A stretch of 64,000 nt of DNA from Flavobacterium ovatum (GTDB taxonomy: Bacteria > Bacteroidota > Bacteroidia > Flavobacteriales > Flavobacteriaceae), in NCBI RefSeq assembly GCF_040703125.1, contig NZ_CP160035.1, positions 868,001 through 932,000 on the forward strand, in the 5' to 3' direction. The notes under the pieces are model-generated. The model was not told the origin of the DNA. It did no database searches and was given only the letters and a program-made list of their open reading frames with translations. The first letter of the stretch is position 1, and each line of letters begins with the position of its first letter. Shown piece after piece: positions 18,029 to 26,725 of the stretch. The position numbers and the translations under genes were made by a program.

Positions 18029-18230
18029 TTCGACAAAGTGGTTGGCACTTATTAATATTCCCATTCAAATGGGAGTGATTATTTTTTTGTTTTCATATTT
18101 AGGAGGTTGGTTAGATGAAAATCACCCCAGTACTAGGGTTTATTACAGTAAAATTTTAGTGATGGTAGGTGTTGTTTTGGCTTTGTACAATGTGATAAGA
18201 CAAGTAAACGAAATAGGTAAATCAGAATAA
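18003..18230 (+). CDS. atpZ: AtpZ/AtpI-family membrane protein
   Basis: A 75-residue protein with two transmembrane helices (about 14-36, ALINIPIQMGVIIFLFSYLG; about 48-68, ILVMVGVVLALYNVI) joined by GGWLDENHP. This hairpin matches the AtpZ/AtpI proteins encoded ahead of F0 genes, proposed to help c-ring assembly or ion supply. It overlaps the end of the bactofilin gene and leads into the ATP synthase cluster. Confidence 0.85.
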   Translation: MEKKPQKNNSTKWLALINIPIQMGVIIFLFSYLGGWLDENHPSTRVYYSKILVMVGVVLALYNVIRQVNEIGKSE

Positions 18231-18288
18231 TTTAGACTATAAATAAGGAAGCTGTACGCTCAATTTTTTTAGGTCCCAATATGAAGTT

Positions 18289-18681
18289 ATGAATATAAGT
18301 AAATACAAGTCCATACTATTTTTATCTATTCTCAGCTTAATTGCGTTTATCATTCATCAATTTATTTTTGATTTTTTGAAAGTTAATACTAAGCAATTTA
18401 CCTACTCACTAGAAACACTATATCTCCTTTTTTATGGATTATCAATTATTGTTTTTATGGTCTTGTTAAAAGTAAAAGAGAATAGTTTTGATAATATTGG
18501 GATGTCATTTCTTTTAGCAACTTCACTCAAAATGGTGATTTGTTATTCGATTTTAAAGCCTATATTAGTAGCCAATGCAAATGGTAACTCGATAGAGAAA
18601 ATTAGCTTTTTTATGATGTTCATTCTTTTTTTAGCAATAGAAACGATTATAACCATAAGAATTTTAAACGAAAAGCAATAA
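18289..18681 (+). CDS. four-helix membrane protein ahead of atpB (DUF6168-like)
   Basis: A 130-residue integral membrane protein with four hydrophobic helices (about 9-28, 42-60, 72-92 and 102-124). The position between atpZ and atpB and the layout fit the DUF6168 family, which takes the place of AtpI in flavobacterial ATP synthase clusters. A role in F0 assembly is inference from this position only. Confidence 0.75.
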   Translation: MNISKYKSILFLSILSLIAFIIHQFIFDFLKVNTKQFTYSLETLYLLFYGLSIIVFMVLLKVKENSFDNIGMSFLLATSLKMVICYSILKPILVANANGNSIEKISFFMMFILFLAIETIITIRILNEKQ

Positions 18682-18728
18682 AATAGCCACGAATTGGCGA
18701 AACCGTAAAAAATATTTTTTATATTCTT

Positions 18729-18756
18729 TTGAATATTAATAAAAAATGTACCTTTG
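18729..18756 (+). promoter_or_regulatory. promoter of the atp operon
   Basis: The -33 element TTG (18729-18731) and the -10 element TACCTTTG (18749-18756) are 17 bp apart, a match to the Bacteroidota consensus. It lies 42 bp before the atpB ATG, which also rules out the in-frame TTG at 18729 as the start. Confidence 0.75.
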
Positions 18757-18797
18757 CACCAAATTTTAGAAACGTAAAAATAACATATTTAACAGTT

Positions 18798-19955
18798 ATG
18801 GTGATTTTAAACAGACCACTTAGATTAGTAGTAGCAACATTTCTAGCATGTCTTCCTTTAGTTAGTTTTGCAAATCAAGAAGTTGATTCTGTAGACGTAA
18901 ATGTAGCACAATCTCACGCAGTAGCAGTTGAGGGACATCATGAAGGAGCTCATACAGCCCCTACAGATGTAAAGTCTAAAATTAAAGCTTTTGTAAGTCA
19001 TCACGTTTTAGATTCTCACGATTTCTCATTTACACAAGATGATGAAACAGGAGAAAGTTGGGGTTTTCCATTACCAGTAATCTTATTAGATGAAGGTTTG
19101 CACGTATTTTCTTCTGCAAAATTTCACCACGGTAAAGACGTAGCAGAATCAAACGGTAAATATTATGTTATCAATCATCATGATGGTAAGATTTACAGAA
19201 CGGATGCTACCGGTGCAATAACTGAAAATGAAGAAACAGGTTTTCCTTCAAATGTTCGTCCAATTGATTTTTCAATTACTAAAACAGTAGTTTCAATTTT
19301 TGGAGCAGCTTTATTAATGTTATGGTTGTTTAGCAGTTTAGCCAAGTCATATACTAAAAACAAAGGAATTGCTTCAGGTCCAGGTCGTATTTTTGAACCA
19401 ATCGTTTTGTATGTACGAGATGAAATCGCAATTCCAAATATTGGTGAGAAAAAATACAAAAACTATATGAGTTATTTGTTAACGATATTCTTCTTTGTAT
19501 TGTTCTTAAATATCTTTGGATTGACTCCGCTAGGGATCAATGCTACAGGTAACTTAACTATTACATTCTCATTAGCGTTTATAACGTTCTTAATTACAAA
19601 CTTTACCGCTAATAAAAACTATTGGGGACACATTTTTTGGATGCCAGGTGTGCCAAAACCAATGCGTATTATTTTAGCACCAATTGAATTGTTAGGGATA
19701 TTTATTAAACCTTTCTCGTTAATGATTCGTTTGTATGCAAACATTTTTGCAGGTCATATTGTACTGATGAGTATCATCGGTTTAATGTTTATCTTCAAAA
19801 GCTGGATTGGAAGTAGCTTGTCATTTGGATTGTCATTCTTGCTTTCTATTCTTGAAATATTAGTGGCTTTTTTACAAGCTTATATCTTCACAATGTTATC
19901 TGCGCTTTACTTTGGTTCTGCTGTAGAAGAGCATCATCATGAAGAAGCACATTAA
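18798..19955 (+). CDS. atpB: ATP synthase F0 subunit a
   Basis: A 385-residue subunit that forms the proton half-channels against the c-ring. A signal peptide (about 1-25, ending SFANQ) and a His-rich periplasmic N-terminal extension (about 30-165, with GHHEGAHTA) precede the usual five to six membrane helices; such extensions are usual in Bacteroidota. The essential Arg is in PFSLMIRLYANIFAGH. It ends in a His/Glu-rich tail (EEHHHEEAH). I use the ATG at 18798 because the promoter overlaps the longer frame. Confidence 0.96.
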   Translation: MVILNRPLRLVVATFLACLPLVSFANQEVDSVDVNVAQSHAVAVEGHHEGAHTAPTDVKSKIKAFVSHHVLDSHDFSFTQDDETGESWGFPLPVILLDEGLHVFSSAKFHHGKDVAESNGKYYVINHHDGKIYRTDATGAITENEETGFPSNVRPIDFSITKTVVSIFGAALLMLWLFSSLAKSYTKNKGIASGPGRIFEPIVLYVRDEIAIPNIGEKKYKNYMSYLLTIFFFVLFLNIFGLTPLGINATGNLTITFSLAFITFLITNFTANKNYWGHIFWMPGVPKPMRIILAPIELLGIFIKPFSLMIRLYANIFAGHIVLMSIIGLMFIFKSWIGSSLSFGLSFLLSILEILVAFLQAYIFTMLSALYFGSAVEEHHHEEAH

Positions 19956-20062
19956 AAAGTTATAGGTTAGAAGTTATAGGTTAGAGGTCATTTGACGTTT
20001 AACTTTTAACGAATAACATTTAGCTTTCAAACAAAGAATGTTTAATTTTTAATATATATATC

Positions 20063-20254
20063 ATGGAAATTCCACAAATTATTGGAGCTGGGTTAATCGT
20101 TATCGGAGCAGGTTTAGGTATTGGTAAAATTGGTAGTTCAGCAATGGATGCTATTGCTCGTCAGCCAGAAGCTTCAGGAAAGATCCAAACAGCTATGCTT
20201 ATCGCAGCTGCACTTATTGAGGGTATTGGTTTCGCTGCGTTATTCGCATCGTAA
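20063..20254 (+). CDS. atpE: ATP synthase F0 subunit c
   Basis: A 63-residue hairpin of two membrane helices that forms the rotor ring. Helix 1 has GAGLIVIGAGLGIGKIG, the loop ARQPEA, and helix 2 the ion-binding Glu53 in AAALIEGIGFAAL. Glu is followed by Gly rather than Ser/Thr, and helix 1 lacks the Gln of sodium types, so proton coupling is likely. A strong hairpin follows the gene. Confidence 0.97.
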   Translation: MEIPQIIGAGLIVIGAGLGIGKIGSSAMDAIARQPEASGKIQTAMLIAAALIEGIGFAALFAS

Positions 20255-20265
20255 TTAAAACAGAA

Positions 20266-20304
20266 AAAACAATAGTTGCAACGGTTGGTTGTAACTATTG
20301 TTTT
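20266..20304 (+). terminator. terminator-like hairpin between atpE and atpF
   Basis: A 17-bp stem with one wobble pair (20266-20282 with 20288-20304; inner arms GTTGCAAC and GTTGTAAC), loop GGTTG, then T5. It is as strong as the terminators at operon ends but sits inside the operon. It could partly terminate transcription or protect the atpE mRNA end, so that subunit c is made in excess. Confidence 0.75.
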
Positions 20305-20376
20305 TAAAATTAAAACATTACATTGCAGCAATGCAACTAGATTAAAATTAGAATATAAAATTTAGAATTATATATA

Positions 20377-20877
20377 ATGGAAAAGTTAATAAATCAGTTT
20401 GAGTTTGGTTTGTTTTTTTGGCAAATATTAATATTTGTTGGATTAATATTATTATTAAAAAAATTCGCTTGGAAACCTATTCTTGATGCAGTTAATGAAA
20501 GAGAAGAAGGAATCAAAAACGCATTGGAATCTGCAGAAAATGCAAGAAGAGAGATGCAAGATCTTCAAGCTGACAATCAAAGAATCTTGAATGAAGCTAG
20601 AGCAGAGCGTGACGCTATGTTGAAAGATGCTCGTGAAATGAAAGAGAAAATGGTTGCTGATGCAAAATCAGAAGCACAAGTGCAAGGTCAAAAAATGATT
20701 GAGCAAGCTAAATTAGCTATTGAAAGCGAAAAAAATGCGGCTATGGCAGAATTGAAATTACAAGTTTCAACTTTATCATTGACTATCGCTGAGAAATTAT
20801 TGAAAGATGAATTATCTAACAAAGAAGCTCAAACTAAATTGGTTGAGAAGTTGTTAGGTGATGTAAAGATAAACTAA
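20377..20877 (+). CDS. atpF: ATP synthase F0 subunit b
   Basis: A 166-residue stator subunit with one N-terminal membrane helix (about 8-28, FGLFFWQILIFVGLILLL) and a long charged coiled coil (about 35-160) rich in Ala, Glu and Lys (ARAERDAMLKDAREMKEKM). It links F0 to subunit delta. It is followed 5 bp later by atpH. Confidence 0.96.
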   Translation: MEKLINQFEFGLFFWQILIFVGLILLLKKFAWKPILDAVNEREEGIKNALESAENARREMQDLQADNQRILNEARAERDAMLKDAREMKEKMVADAKSEAQVQGQKMIEQAKLAIESEKNAAMAELKLQVSTLSLTIAEKLLKDELSNKEAQTKLVEKLLGDVKIN

Positions 20878-20882
20878 TCATT

Positions 20883-21416
20883 ATGGCAAGTACAAGAGCA
20901 GCAATTCGTTATGCAAAAGCAATTTTAGACTTAGCAAACTCAATAGGTATTGCCGATGTTGTGAATAAGGATATGCAAACGATAGCTACAACGGTTAGTG
21001 GTAATTTGGAATTGAGTACATTTATTCAAAACCCTACTATTAATGTTGAAGTTAAAGAATCAGTATTGTTAGAAGTTTTTACAGGTATTAATGGTGTAAC
21101 TAAAGGATTATTCCATTTATTATTTGAAAATAAAAGATTTGAAATTCTTCAAGTAATTGCTCAAGAATATAGTAAATTATTTGATGTAAGTATGGGGATT
21201 CAAGTGGCTAAGGTAACTACCGCTTTTCCTATGGATGCTGCACTTCAGGCTAAAATATTGGCCAAAATTGTAACACTTACAGATAAGAAGATTACAATTG
21301 AAAGTAATGTAGATCCTTCTATTATTGGAGGTTTTATTTTAAGAATAGGCGACCAACAGTATAATGCATCGGTAGCTAACAGATTACAAGTATTAAAAAG
21401 AGAGTTAAGTAACTAA
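20883..21416 (+). CDS. atpH: ATP synthase F1 subunit delta
   Basis: A 177-residue OSCP/delta subunit that joins the b stalk to the top of F1. It begins ASTRAAIRYAKAILDLA and has the C-terminal GGFILRIGDQQYNASVANRL, the signature of the family. Length is normal. Confidence 0.96.
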   Translation: MASTRAAIRYAKAILDLANSIGIADVVNKDMQTIATTVSGNLELSTFIQNPTINVEVKESVLLEVFTGINGVTKGLFHLLFENKRFEILQVIAQEYSKLFDVSMGIQVAKVTTAFPMDAALQAKILAKIVTLTDKKITIESNVDPSIIGGFILRIGDQQYNASVANRLQVLKRELSN

Positions 21417-21454
21417 TTTTATTGCACATTTAAGTGTCTAAATTATAAATTAAG

Positions 21455-23032
21455 ATGGCGGAAATCAAACCTGCTGAAATTTCAGCAATATTAAGAAAGC
21501 AAGTAGAAGGTTTTGAATCTGGCGCAACGCTAGAGGAAGTAGGAACCGTACTTCAAGTTGGAGATGGTATTGCTCGTATTTACGGGCTTTCTAATGTTCA
21601 ATATGGTGAGTTAGTTGAATTTGAAAATGGTCTTGAGGCTATTGTATTGAATCTTGAAGAAGATAATGTTGGTGTGGTGCTTTTAGGACCATCTACAGGT
21701 ATCAAAGAAGGTTCAGTTGCCAAAAGAACCCAACGTATCGCTTCTCTTAAAGTAGGAGAACAAATGGTAGGACGTGTAGTAAACACTTTAGGTTTTCCAA
21801 TTGATGGTAAAGGACCAATAGGTGGAGACTTATACGAAATGCCTTTGGAAAGAAAAGCTCCTGGAGTTATCTTCCGTCAACCAGTTACTGAGCCATTACA
21901 AACAGGAGTAAAAGCAATTGATGCCATGATCCCAGTTGGTAGAGGTCAACGTGAGTTGGTTATTGGTGACCGTCAAACAGGTAAATCAACTGTTTGTATT
22001 GACACTATCTTAAATCAAAAAGAATTTTACGATGCAGGTAAACCTGTATTTTGTATTTACGTAGCTATCGGACAAAAAGCTTCTACAGTAGCAGGAATTG
22101 CTAAAATGTTAGAAGAAAAAGGTGCTATGGCTTATACAGTTATCGTTGCAGCTAATGCTTCTGATCCTGCTCCAATGCAAGTTTATGCTCCTTTCGCAGG
22201 TGCAGCTATTGGAGAATATTTTAGAGATTCAGGTCGTCCAGCTTTAATTGTTTATGATGATTTATCTAAACAAGCTGTTGCTTACCGTGAGGTTTCTCTT
22301 TTGTTGAGAAGACCACCAGGACGTGAGGCATATCCTGGAGATGTTTTCTTCTTGCACTCTCGTTTATTAGAGCGTGCTTGTAAAGTAATTGCTGATGATG
22401 GAATTGCTAAAAACATGAATGATTTGCCAGATTCATTGAAAGGTATCGTTAAAGGTGGTGGTTCATTAACGGCGCTGCCTATTATTGAAACTCAAGCTGG
22501 TGACGTTTCTGCATATATCCCAACTAATGTAATTTCGATTACTGACGGACAAATTTTCCTTGATGGTGATTTGTTTAACTCAGGGGTTCGTCCAGCAATT
22601 AACGTAGGTATCTCGGTATCTCGTGTTGGAGGTAATGCTCAGATTAAATCAATGAAAAAAGTATCTGGTACTTTAAAATTAGACCAAGCACAATTCCGTG
22701 AATTGGAAGCGTTTGCTAAATTTGGTTCTGATCTTGATGCAGTTACTTTGAATGTAATTGAAAAAGGAAGAAGAAATGTTGAAATCTTGAAACAAGGTTT
22801 GAATGATCCTTATACTGTTGAAGACCAAGTAGCAATTATCTACGCTGGTTCTAAAAACTTACTGAGAAATGTTCCTGTAAATAAAGTTAAAGAATTTGAA
22901 AAAGACTTTTTGTCTTTCTTGAATAACAAACACAGAGCAACTTTGGATGCTTTGAAAGCAGGGAAATTAACAGATGATATTACGGATGTAATTGAAACTG
23001 TAGCAAAAGAAGTTTCAGCAAAATATAACTAA
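21455..23032 (+). CDS. atpA: ATP synthase F1 subunit alpha
   Basis: A 525-residue non-catalytic nucleotide-binding subunit. The P-loop is GDRQTGKST (about 171-179). Other marks are the N-terminal [33 protein letters not shown], and the arginine-finger region [10 protein letters not shown]. Length and motifs are normal. Confidence 0.98.
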   Translation: MAEIKPAEISAILRKQVEGFESGATLEEVGTVLQVGDGIARIYGLSNVQYGELVEFENGLEAIVLNLEEDNVGVVLLGPSTGIKEGSVAKRTQRIASLKVGEQMVGRVVNTLGFPIDGKGPIGGDLYEMPLERKAPGVIFRQPVTEPLQTGVKAIDAMIPVGRGQRELVIGDRQTGKSTVCIDTILNQKEFYDAGKPVFCIYVAIGQKASTVAGIAKMLEEKGAMAYTVIVAANASDPAPMQVYAPFAGAAIGEYFRDSGRPALIVYDDLSKQAVAYREVSLLLRRPPGREAYPGDVFFLHSRLLERACKVIADDGIAKNMNDLPDSLKGIVKGGGSLTALPIIETQAGDVSAYIPTNVISITDGQIFLDGDLFNSGVRPAINVGISVSRVGGNAQIKSMKKVSGTLKLDQAQFRELEAFAKFGSDLDAVTLNVIEKGRRNVEILKQGLNDPYTVEDQVAIIYAGSKNLLRNVPVNKVKEFEKDFLSFLNNKHRATLDALKAGKLTDDITDVIETVAKEVSAKYN

Positions 23033-23035
23033 TAT

Positions 23036-23107
23036 TAGTTGATGGTTGTTGGTTGATTGTCATTGGTACTATATCCAATCTGTCAACCAATAACTAACAA
23101 CAAACAA
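23036..23107. repeat. imperfect inverted repeat between atpA and atpG
   Basis: GTTGTTGGTTG on the left pairs imperfectly with CAACCAATAACTAACAAC on the right around 23070. Simple words of this kind (GTTGG/TAACT) also fill the atpB-atpE and sufC-sufD gaps. There is no T-run, so it is not a clear terminator. Confidence 0.4.
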
Positions 23108-23117
23108 CTATAATAGA

Positions 23118-23978
23118 ATGGCAAATTTAAAGGAAATACGTAATAGAATTACTTCAGTTTCATCTACGATGCAAATTACATCGGCAATGAAAATGGTATC
23201 TGCAGCTAAGCTAAAGAAAGCACAGGATGCAATCACGGCTATGCGCCCTTATGCCGAAAAATTAACTGAATTGTTACAAAACCTTTCTGCTACTCTTGAT
23301 GGAGGAGCTGGTGAAGAGTTTACTACACAACGTGAAATAAAAAAAGTATTAGTAGTTGCGATTACTTCAAATAGAGGTTTGTGTGGTGCTTTTAATACTA
23401 ACGTAATCAAACAGGCTAAAAACCGTGCTGTATTCTATGCCGGAAAACAAGTTGATTTTTTTACTATTGGTAAAAAAGGAAATGATGTTTTGAGTAAATC
23501 AAGTTCAGTTGTTGAGAATCAAAGTAGTGTTTTTGATGATTTGACTTTTGATAATGTCGCAGCTATTGCTGAGACATTAACTCAGAAATTTGTTTCTGGT
23601 GAGTACGATAAAATTGAATTGATTTACAATCAGTTTAAGAATGCTGCTACTCAAATTATTCAAGTTGAACAATTCTTACCATTAGCGTCTGTAAAATCTA
23701 ATTTGAACGTAATTCCTTCAGATTATATTTTTGAGCCTTCTAAGGAAGAAATTGTATTGACTTTAATTCCAAAGTCATTAAAGATTCAGTTGTATAAAGG
23801 GATTAGAGATTCATTTGCTTCTGAACATGGTGCTCGTATGACTGCAATGCACAAAGCAACTGATAATGCAACAGAAATGAGAAATCAATTGAAATTAACT
23901 TACAACAAAGCACGTCAAGCTGCTATTACTAATGAAATCTTAGAGATTGTTGGTGGAGCTGAAGCTTTGAAAGGATAA
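23118..23978 (+). CDS. atpG: ATP synthase F1 subunit gamma
   Basis: A 286-residue rotor shaft. The N-terminal helix has LKEIRNRITSVSSTMQITSAMKMV (parts: EIRNRITSVSSTMQIT), then TSNRGLCGAFNTN, and the C-terminal helix has MHKATDNATEM and NKARQAAITNEILEIVGGA. It is the last gene of this operon; subunits beta and epsilon (atpD, atpC) are not in the window. Confidence 0.97.
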   Translation: MANLKEIRNRITSVSSTMQITSAMKMVSAAKLKKAQDAITAMRPYAEKLTELLQNLSATLDGGAGEEFTTQREIKKVLVVAITSNRGLCGAFNTNVIKQAKNRAVFYAGKQVDFFTIGKKGNDVLSKSSSVVENQSSVFDDLTFDNVAAIAETLTQKFVSGEYDKIELIYNQFKNAATQIIQVEQFLPLASVKSNLNVIPSDYIFEPSKEEIVLTLIPKSLKIQLYKGIRDSFASEHGARMTAMHKATDNATEMRNQLKLTYNKARQAAITNEILEIVGGAEALKG

Positions 23979-24003
23979 GAAATAATATTTTATGTATTGA
24001 ATG

Positions 24004-24034
24004 AAAGCCACGTTTTTACGTGGCTTTTTTTGTT
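24004..24034 (+). terminator. terminator of the atp operon
   Basis: Stem AAAGCCACGT with ACGTGGCTTT, loop of T residues, then a T-run. It lies 26 bp after the atpG stop. Confidence 0.9.
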
Positions 24035-24123
24035 TCTGTAGGTTTTAACAAGTGTATTTTGTTAAATAGGGATTAAATTAACTATAAATCTGTCATATTA
24101 GTATCTTGTTGTTGTTTTTTTAA

Positions 24124-24131
24124 TAAATTTG
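24124..24131 (+). promoter_or_regulatory. putative -10 element for the DUF547 gene
   Basis: TAAATTTG matches TAnnTTTG, 40 bp before the ATG at 24171. TTG words lie 12-15 bp upstream. Confidence 0.5.
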
Positions 24132-24170
24132 CCTAAATTTTTCTAAAAATACCACACACATTAAAATTAT

Positions 24171-24581
24171 ATGATCAATTATCCTATCGAACTTTCTGAA
24201 CAAATTTTAAATAATGTTAAACTTGGTCAAGATACCAAGGCGTTAAGACGTGAACTTTTTTACGTACGGGTTAGTAAATTGAATAGCTATTTATATAACG
24301 ATGATTTGAAAAAAAGGTTTTGGATTAATATTTACAATGCCTATTTTTTATTACTTAAAAATGAAGCTAAAATTAAAAAAAAGACCTTTGATGTTAAGAG
24401 AATCAAAGTAGGGAATAATCGCATTTCTTTGAATGATATTGAATACCGTATTGTTAAGAATAAAGGGCTGAAAAATTATTGGGGTATCGCTAATTTATTT
24501 GATCCTTCCTTTATTAAGGAGATAGCTGTGGAAAAAGCAGATCAAATTTCAATCTCTCAATTAGATAAATACAATGGGTGA
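24171..24581 (+). CDS. DUF547-type protein, shortened at the C-terminus
   Basis: A 136-residue protein whose sequence matches the first half of DUF547 proteins (LKKRFWINIYNAYFLLLKN, ISLNDIEYRIVKN). It stops in QLDKYNG, where complete members continue with a RIHFALNCGAKSCP-like core. That Cys/His-bearing half is absent, and no matching piece is found before the next gene. It may be a truncated pseudogene or a short variant. A promoter-like element lies upstream. Confidence 0.6.
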   Translation: MINYPIELSEQILNNVKLGQDTKALRRELFYVRVSKLNSYLYNDDLKKRFWINIYNAYFLLLKNEAKIKKKTFDVKRIKVGNNRISLNDIEYRIVKNKGLKNYWGIANLFDPSFIKEIAVEKADQISISQLDKYNG

Positions 24582-24706
24582 TTTTTGTTTTTAAATTTGT
24601 TTTTTTTGAACTGTTCTTAAAAGTTAAGGAATGATTCTCTTTTACTTGAATGATTAAACCAAAGAAATGGTTATTTTTGTTTTCAAAATTAATAGAAAAA
24701 ACCATT

Positions 24707-26173
24707 TTGGGATTATATAAAAAACTTTTTAAACAAACAGCTATTTACGGATTGGCAACAGTATTGCCAAGGATGTTTAGCTTTTTGTTGGTACCACTTT
24801 ATACCAATTTACTTCCTAAAGCTGAATATGGTAAGGTCTCTATCATTTTTGCTTGGATGATTTTCTTCAATGTTATTCTGGCCTATGGGATGGAAACGGC
24901 TTTTTTTAGGTTTTATAATAGTGAAGACAATAAGAAATCAGTTATAGAGACTTCTATGATTTCTATATTTTGGACTACCATTTCTTTTTTGTTCATAGCT
25001 CTTTTATTTAGAAGTACTTTAGCTGATTGGTCAGGAATTGACTCCCAATACATCACTTATACTATTTGGATTTTGGCACTAGATGCTTTGGTTATTATTC
25101 CTTTTTCAAAATTACGTGCATTACAGAAACCCATGGTATATGCCATGATTAAGATTGGAAATGTATTAGTCAATCTAATTTTGAGCGTGTTGTTTTTGCT
25201 CTACTTCCCTATTTTAGTGAAGGAAAGTCCAGATGGTTTTGTGAGTTCTTTATTCATTGATAATTTTGAAATTGGTTATATTTTCTTGGCAAATATTATT
25301 GCTAGTTTATTGACTTTTGTTATTTTATCACCAGATTATGTTTTCTTAAGATGGAAATTTGATCTTATACTTTGGAAAAAAATGCTCCGATATGGACTGC
25401 CTATAATGGTAGCGGGAATTGCTTTTGCGATCAACGAACAATTTGATAAAATTCTATTGGCTAAATTACTTCCTGCTAAAATTGCAGAAGCCGAAGTAGG
25501 AGTGTATTCAGCCTGTTATAAACTAGGATTGTTTATGGTTTTGTATCGTACAGCCTATACGTTAGGAATAGAACCTTTCTTTTTTAGCCATGCTTCGGAT
25601 AAAAATGCACCTCAAACCTACGCTACTGTTACTAAATATTTTGTCATTTTTGGTTCTTTAATCATGTTAAGTGTAATAGTTTTTGCGGATTTGTTTAAAT
25701 TCTTAATGATTAGAGACTCTTCCTATTGGGTAGCGATGAAAGTCGTTCCTTTAATAATTTTAGCAAATTTCTGTTTGGGAATTTATACCAATCTATCGGT
25801 TTGGTATAAATTGATTGACAAAACGTATATCGGGGCTTATATTTCAATTGCAGGTGCTGTGATTACATTAGCCTTGAATTTTTTATTGATTCCAACAATG
25901 AGTTATTACGGTTCTGCCATTGCTACATTAGCGGCTTATGGAAGTATGATGGCGATTTCCTATTTTCTCGGTAATAAATATTATCCTATTCCTTATGATT
26001 TTAGGAAAATAGGAAGTTATATGGGGCTTTCCATATTTTTCTCTGTAATTTCTTTTTATAAATTTAGAGAAAATTATTTTGTTGGGATAGCACTGTTATT
26101 AGCTTTTATGTATTTTATTTATCATAATGAAAAAGAGACATTGTTAAAAATAGCAAATCGAAAAAAGGAATAA
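24707..26173 (+). CDS. polysaccharide flippase (MVF/MATE-type, Wzx-like)
   Basis: About 488 residues with 13-14 predicted membrane helices, expected to flip lipid-linked sugars across the inner membrane. The N-terminus LYKKLFKQTAIYGLATVLPRM and the following SFLLVPLYTNLLPKAEYGKVS are typical of flavobacterial oligosaccharide flippases. I prefer the TTG at 24707, giving MGLYKKLFKQ at the family's usual start; an ATG at 24650 would add 19 residues with weak homology. dut and a sugar nucleotidyltransferase follow, which fits cell-surface polysaccharide synthesis. Confidence 0.88.
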   Translation: MGLYKKLFKQTAIYGLATVLPRMFSFLLVPLYTNLLPKAEYGKVSIIFAWMIFFNVILAYGMETAFFRFYNSEDNKKSVIETSMISIFWTTISFLFIALLFRSTLADWSGIDSQYITYTIWILALDALVIIPFSKLRALQKPMVYAMIKIGNVLVNLILSVLFLLYFPILVKESPDGFVSSLFIDNFEIGYIFLANIIASLLTFVILSPDYVFLRWKFDLILWKKMLRYGLPIMVAGIAFAINEQFDKILLAKLLPAKIAEAEVGVYSACYKLGLFMVLYRTAYTLGIEPFFFSHASDKNAPQTYATVTKYFVIFGSLIMLSVIVFADLFKFLMIRDSSYWVAMKVVPLIILANFCLGIYTNLSVWYKLIDKTYIGAYISIAGAVITLALNFLLIPTMSYYGSAIATLAAYGSMMAISYFLGNKYYPIPYDFRKIGSYMGLSIFFSVISFYKFRENYFVGIALLLAFMYFIYHNEKETLLKIANRKKE

Positions 26174-26225
26174 TAATTTTAATCGTGACAGATTATAACT
26201 TTTCATAATATCAAAATAGTTTAAA

Positions 26226-26660
26226 ATGAAAATAAGCATTATTAATAAATCGCAACATGCTTTACCAAGCTACGAAACCATTGCTTCAGCGGGAATGGAT
26301 TTAAGGGCTAATTTGGATGAGTCGATAACATTACAGCCTTTAGAACGAACAATCGTTAAAACAGGTCTTTTTATTGAATTGCCGATAGGTTTTGAAGCGC
26401 AAGTAAGACCAAGAAGCGGTTTGGCTTTTAAAAACGGAATTACAGTACTCAACAGCCCTGGAACTGTTGATGCCGATTATCGTGGTGAAATTGGTGTGAT
26501 TTTAGTAAATTTATCCAACCAAGCTTTTGTAATTCAAAACGGCGAACGCATTGCACAATTGATTATTGCAAAACACGAACGTGCTGAATGGTTTGAAGTA
26601 GAAGAATTAACTGAAACTTCAAGAGGTGCTGGTGGATTTGGAAGTACCGGAGTAAAGTAG
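26226..26660 (+). CDS. dut: dUTP diphosphatase
   Basis: A 144-residue trimeric dUTPase that hydrolyses dUTP to dUMP. The five motifs are visible: [37 protein letters not shown] and the C-terminal GAGGFGSTG. It sits between the flippase and the nucleotidyltransferase, the usual flavobacterial order. Confidence 0.97.
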   Translation: MKISIINKSQHALPSYETIASAGMDLRANLDESITLQPLERTIVKTGLFIELPIGFEAQVRPRSGLAFKNGITVLNSPGTVDADYRGEIGVILVNLSNQAFVIQNGERIAQLIIAKHERAEWFEVEELTETSRGAGGFGSTGVK

Positions 26661-26725
26661 AAAATTTAATAATTTAATAATTAAATGATTTTACAATCTT
26701 TTAATTATTTAATCTTTCAATAACA

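Noticed and set aside
18729..18797. N-terminal extension of atpB from TTG
   Set aside because: The promoter TTG-N17-TACCTTTG lies in this stretch, and the signal peptide begins at 18798.
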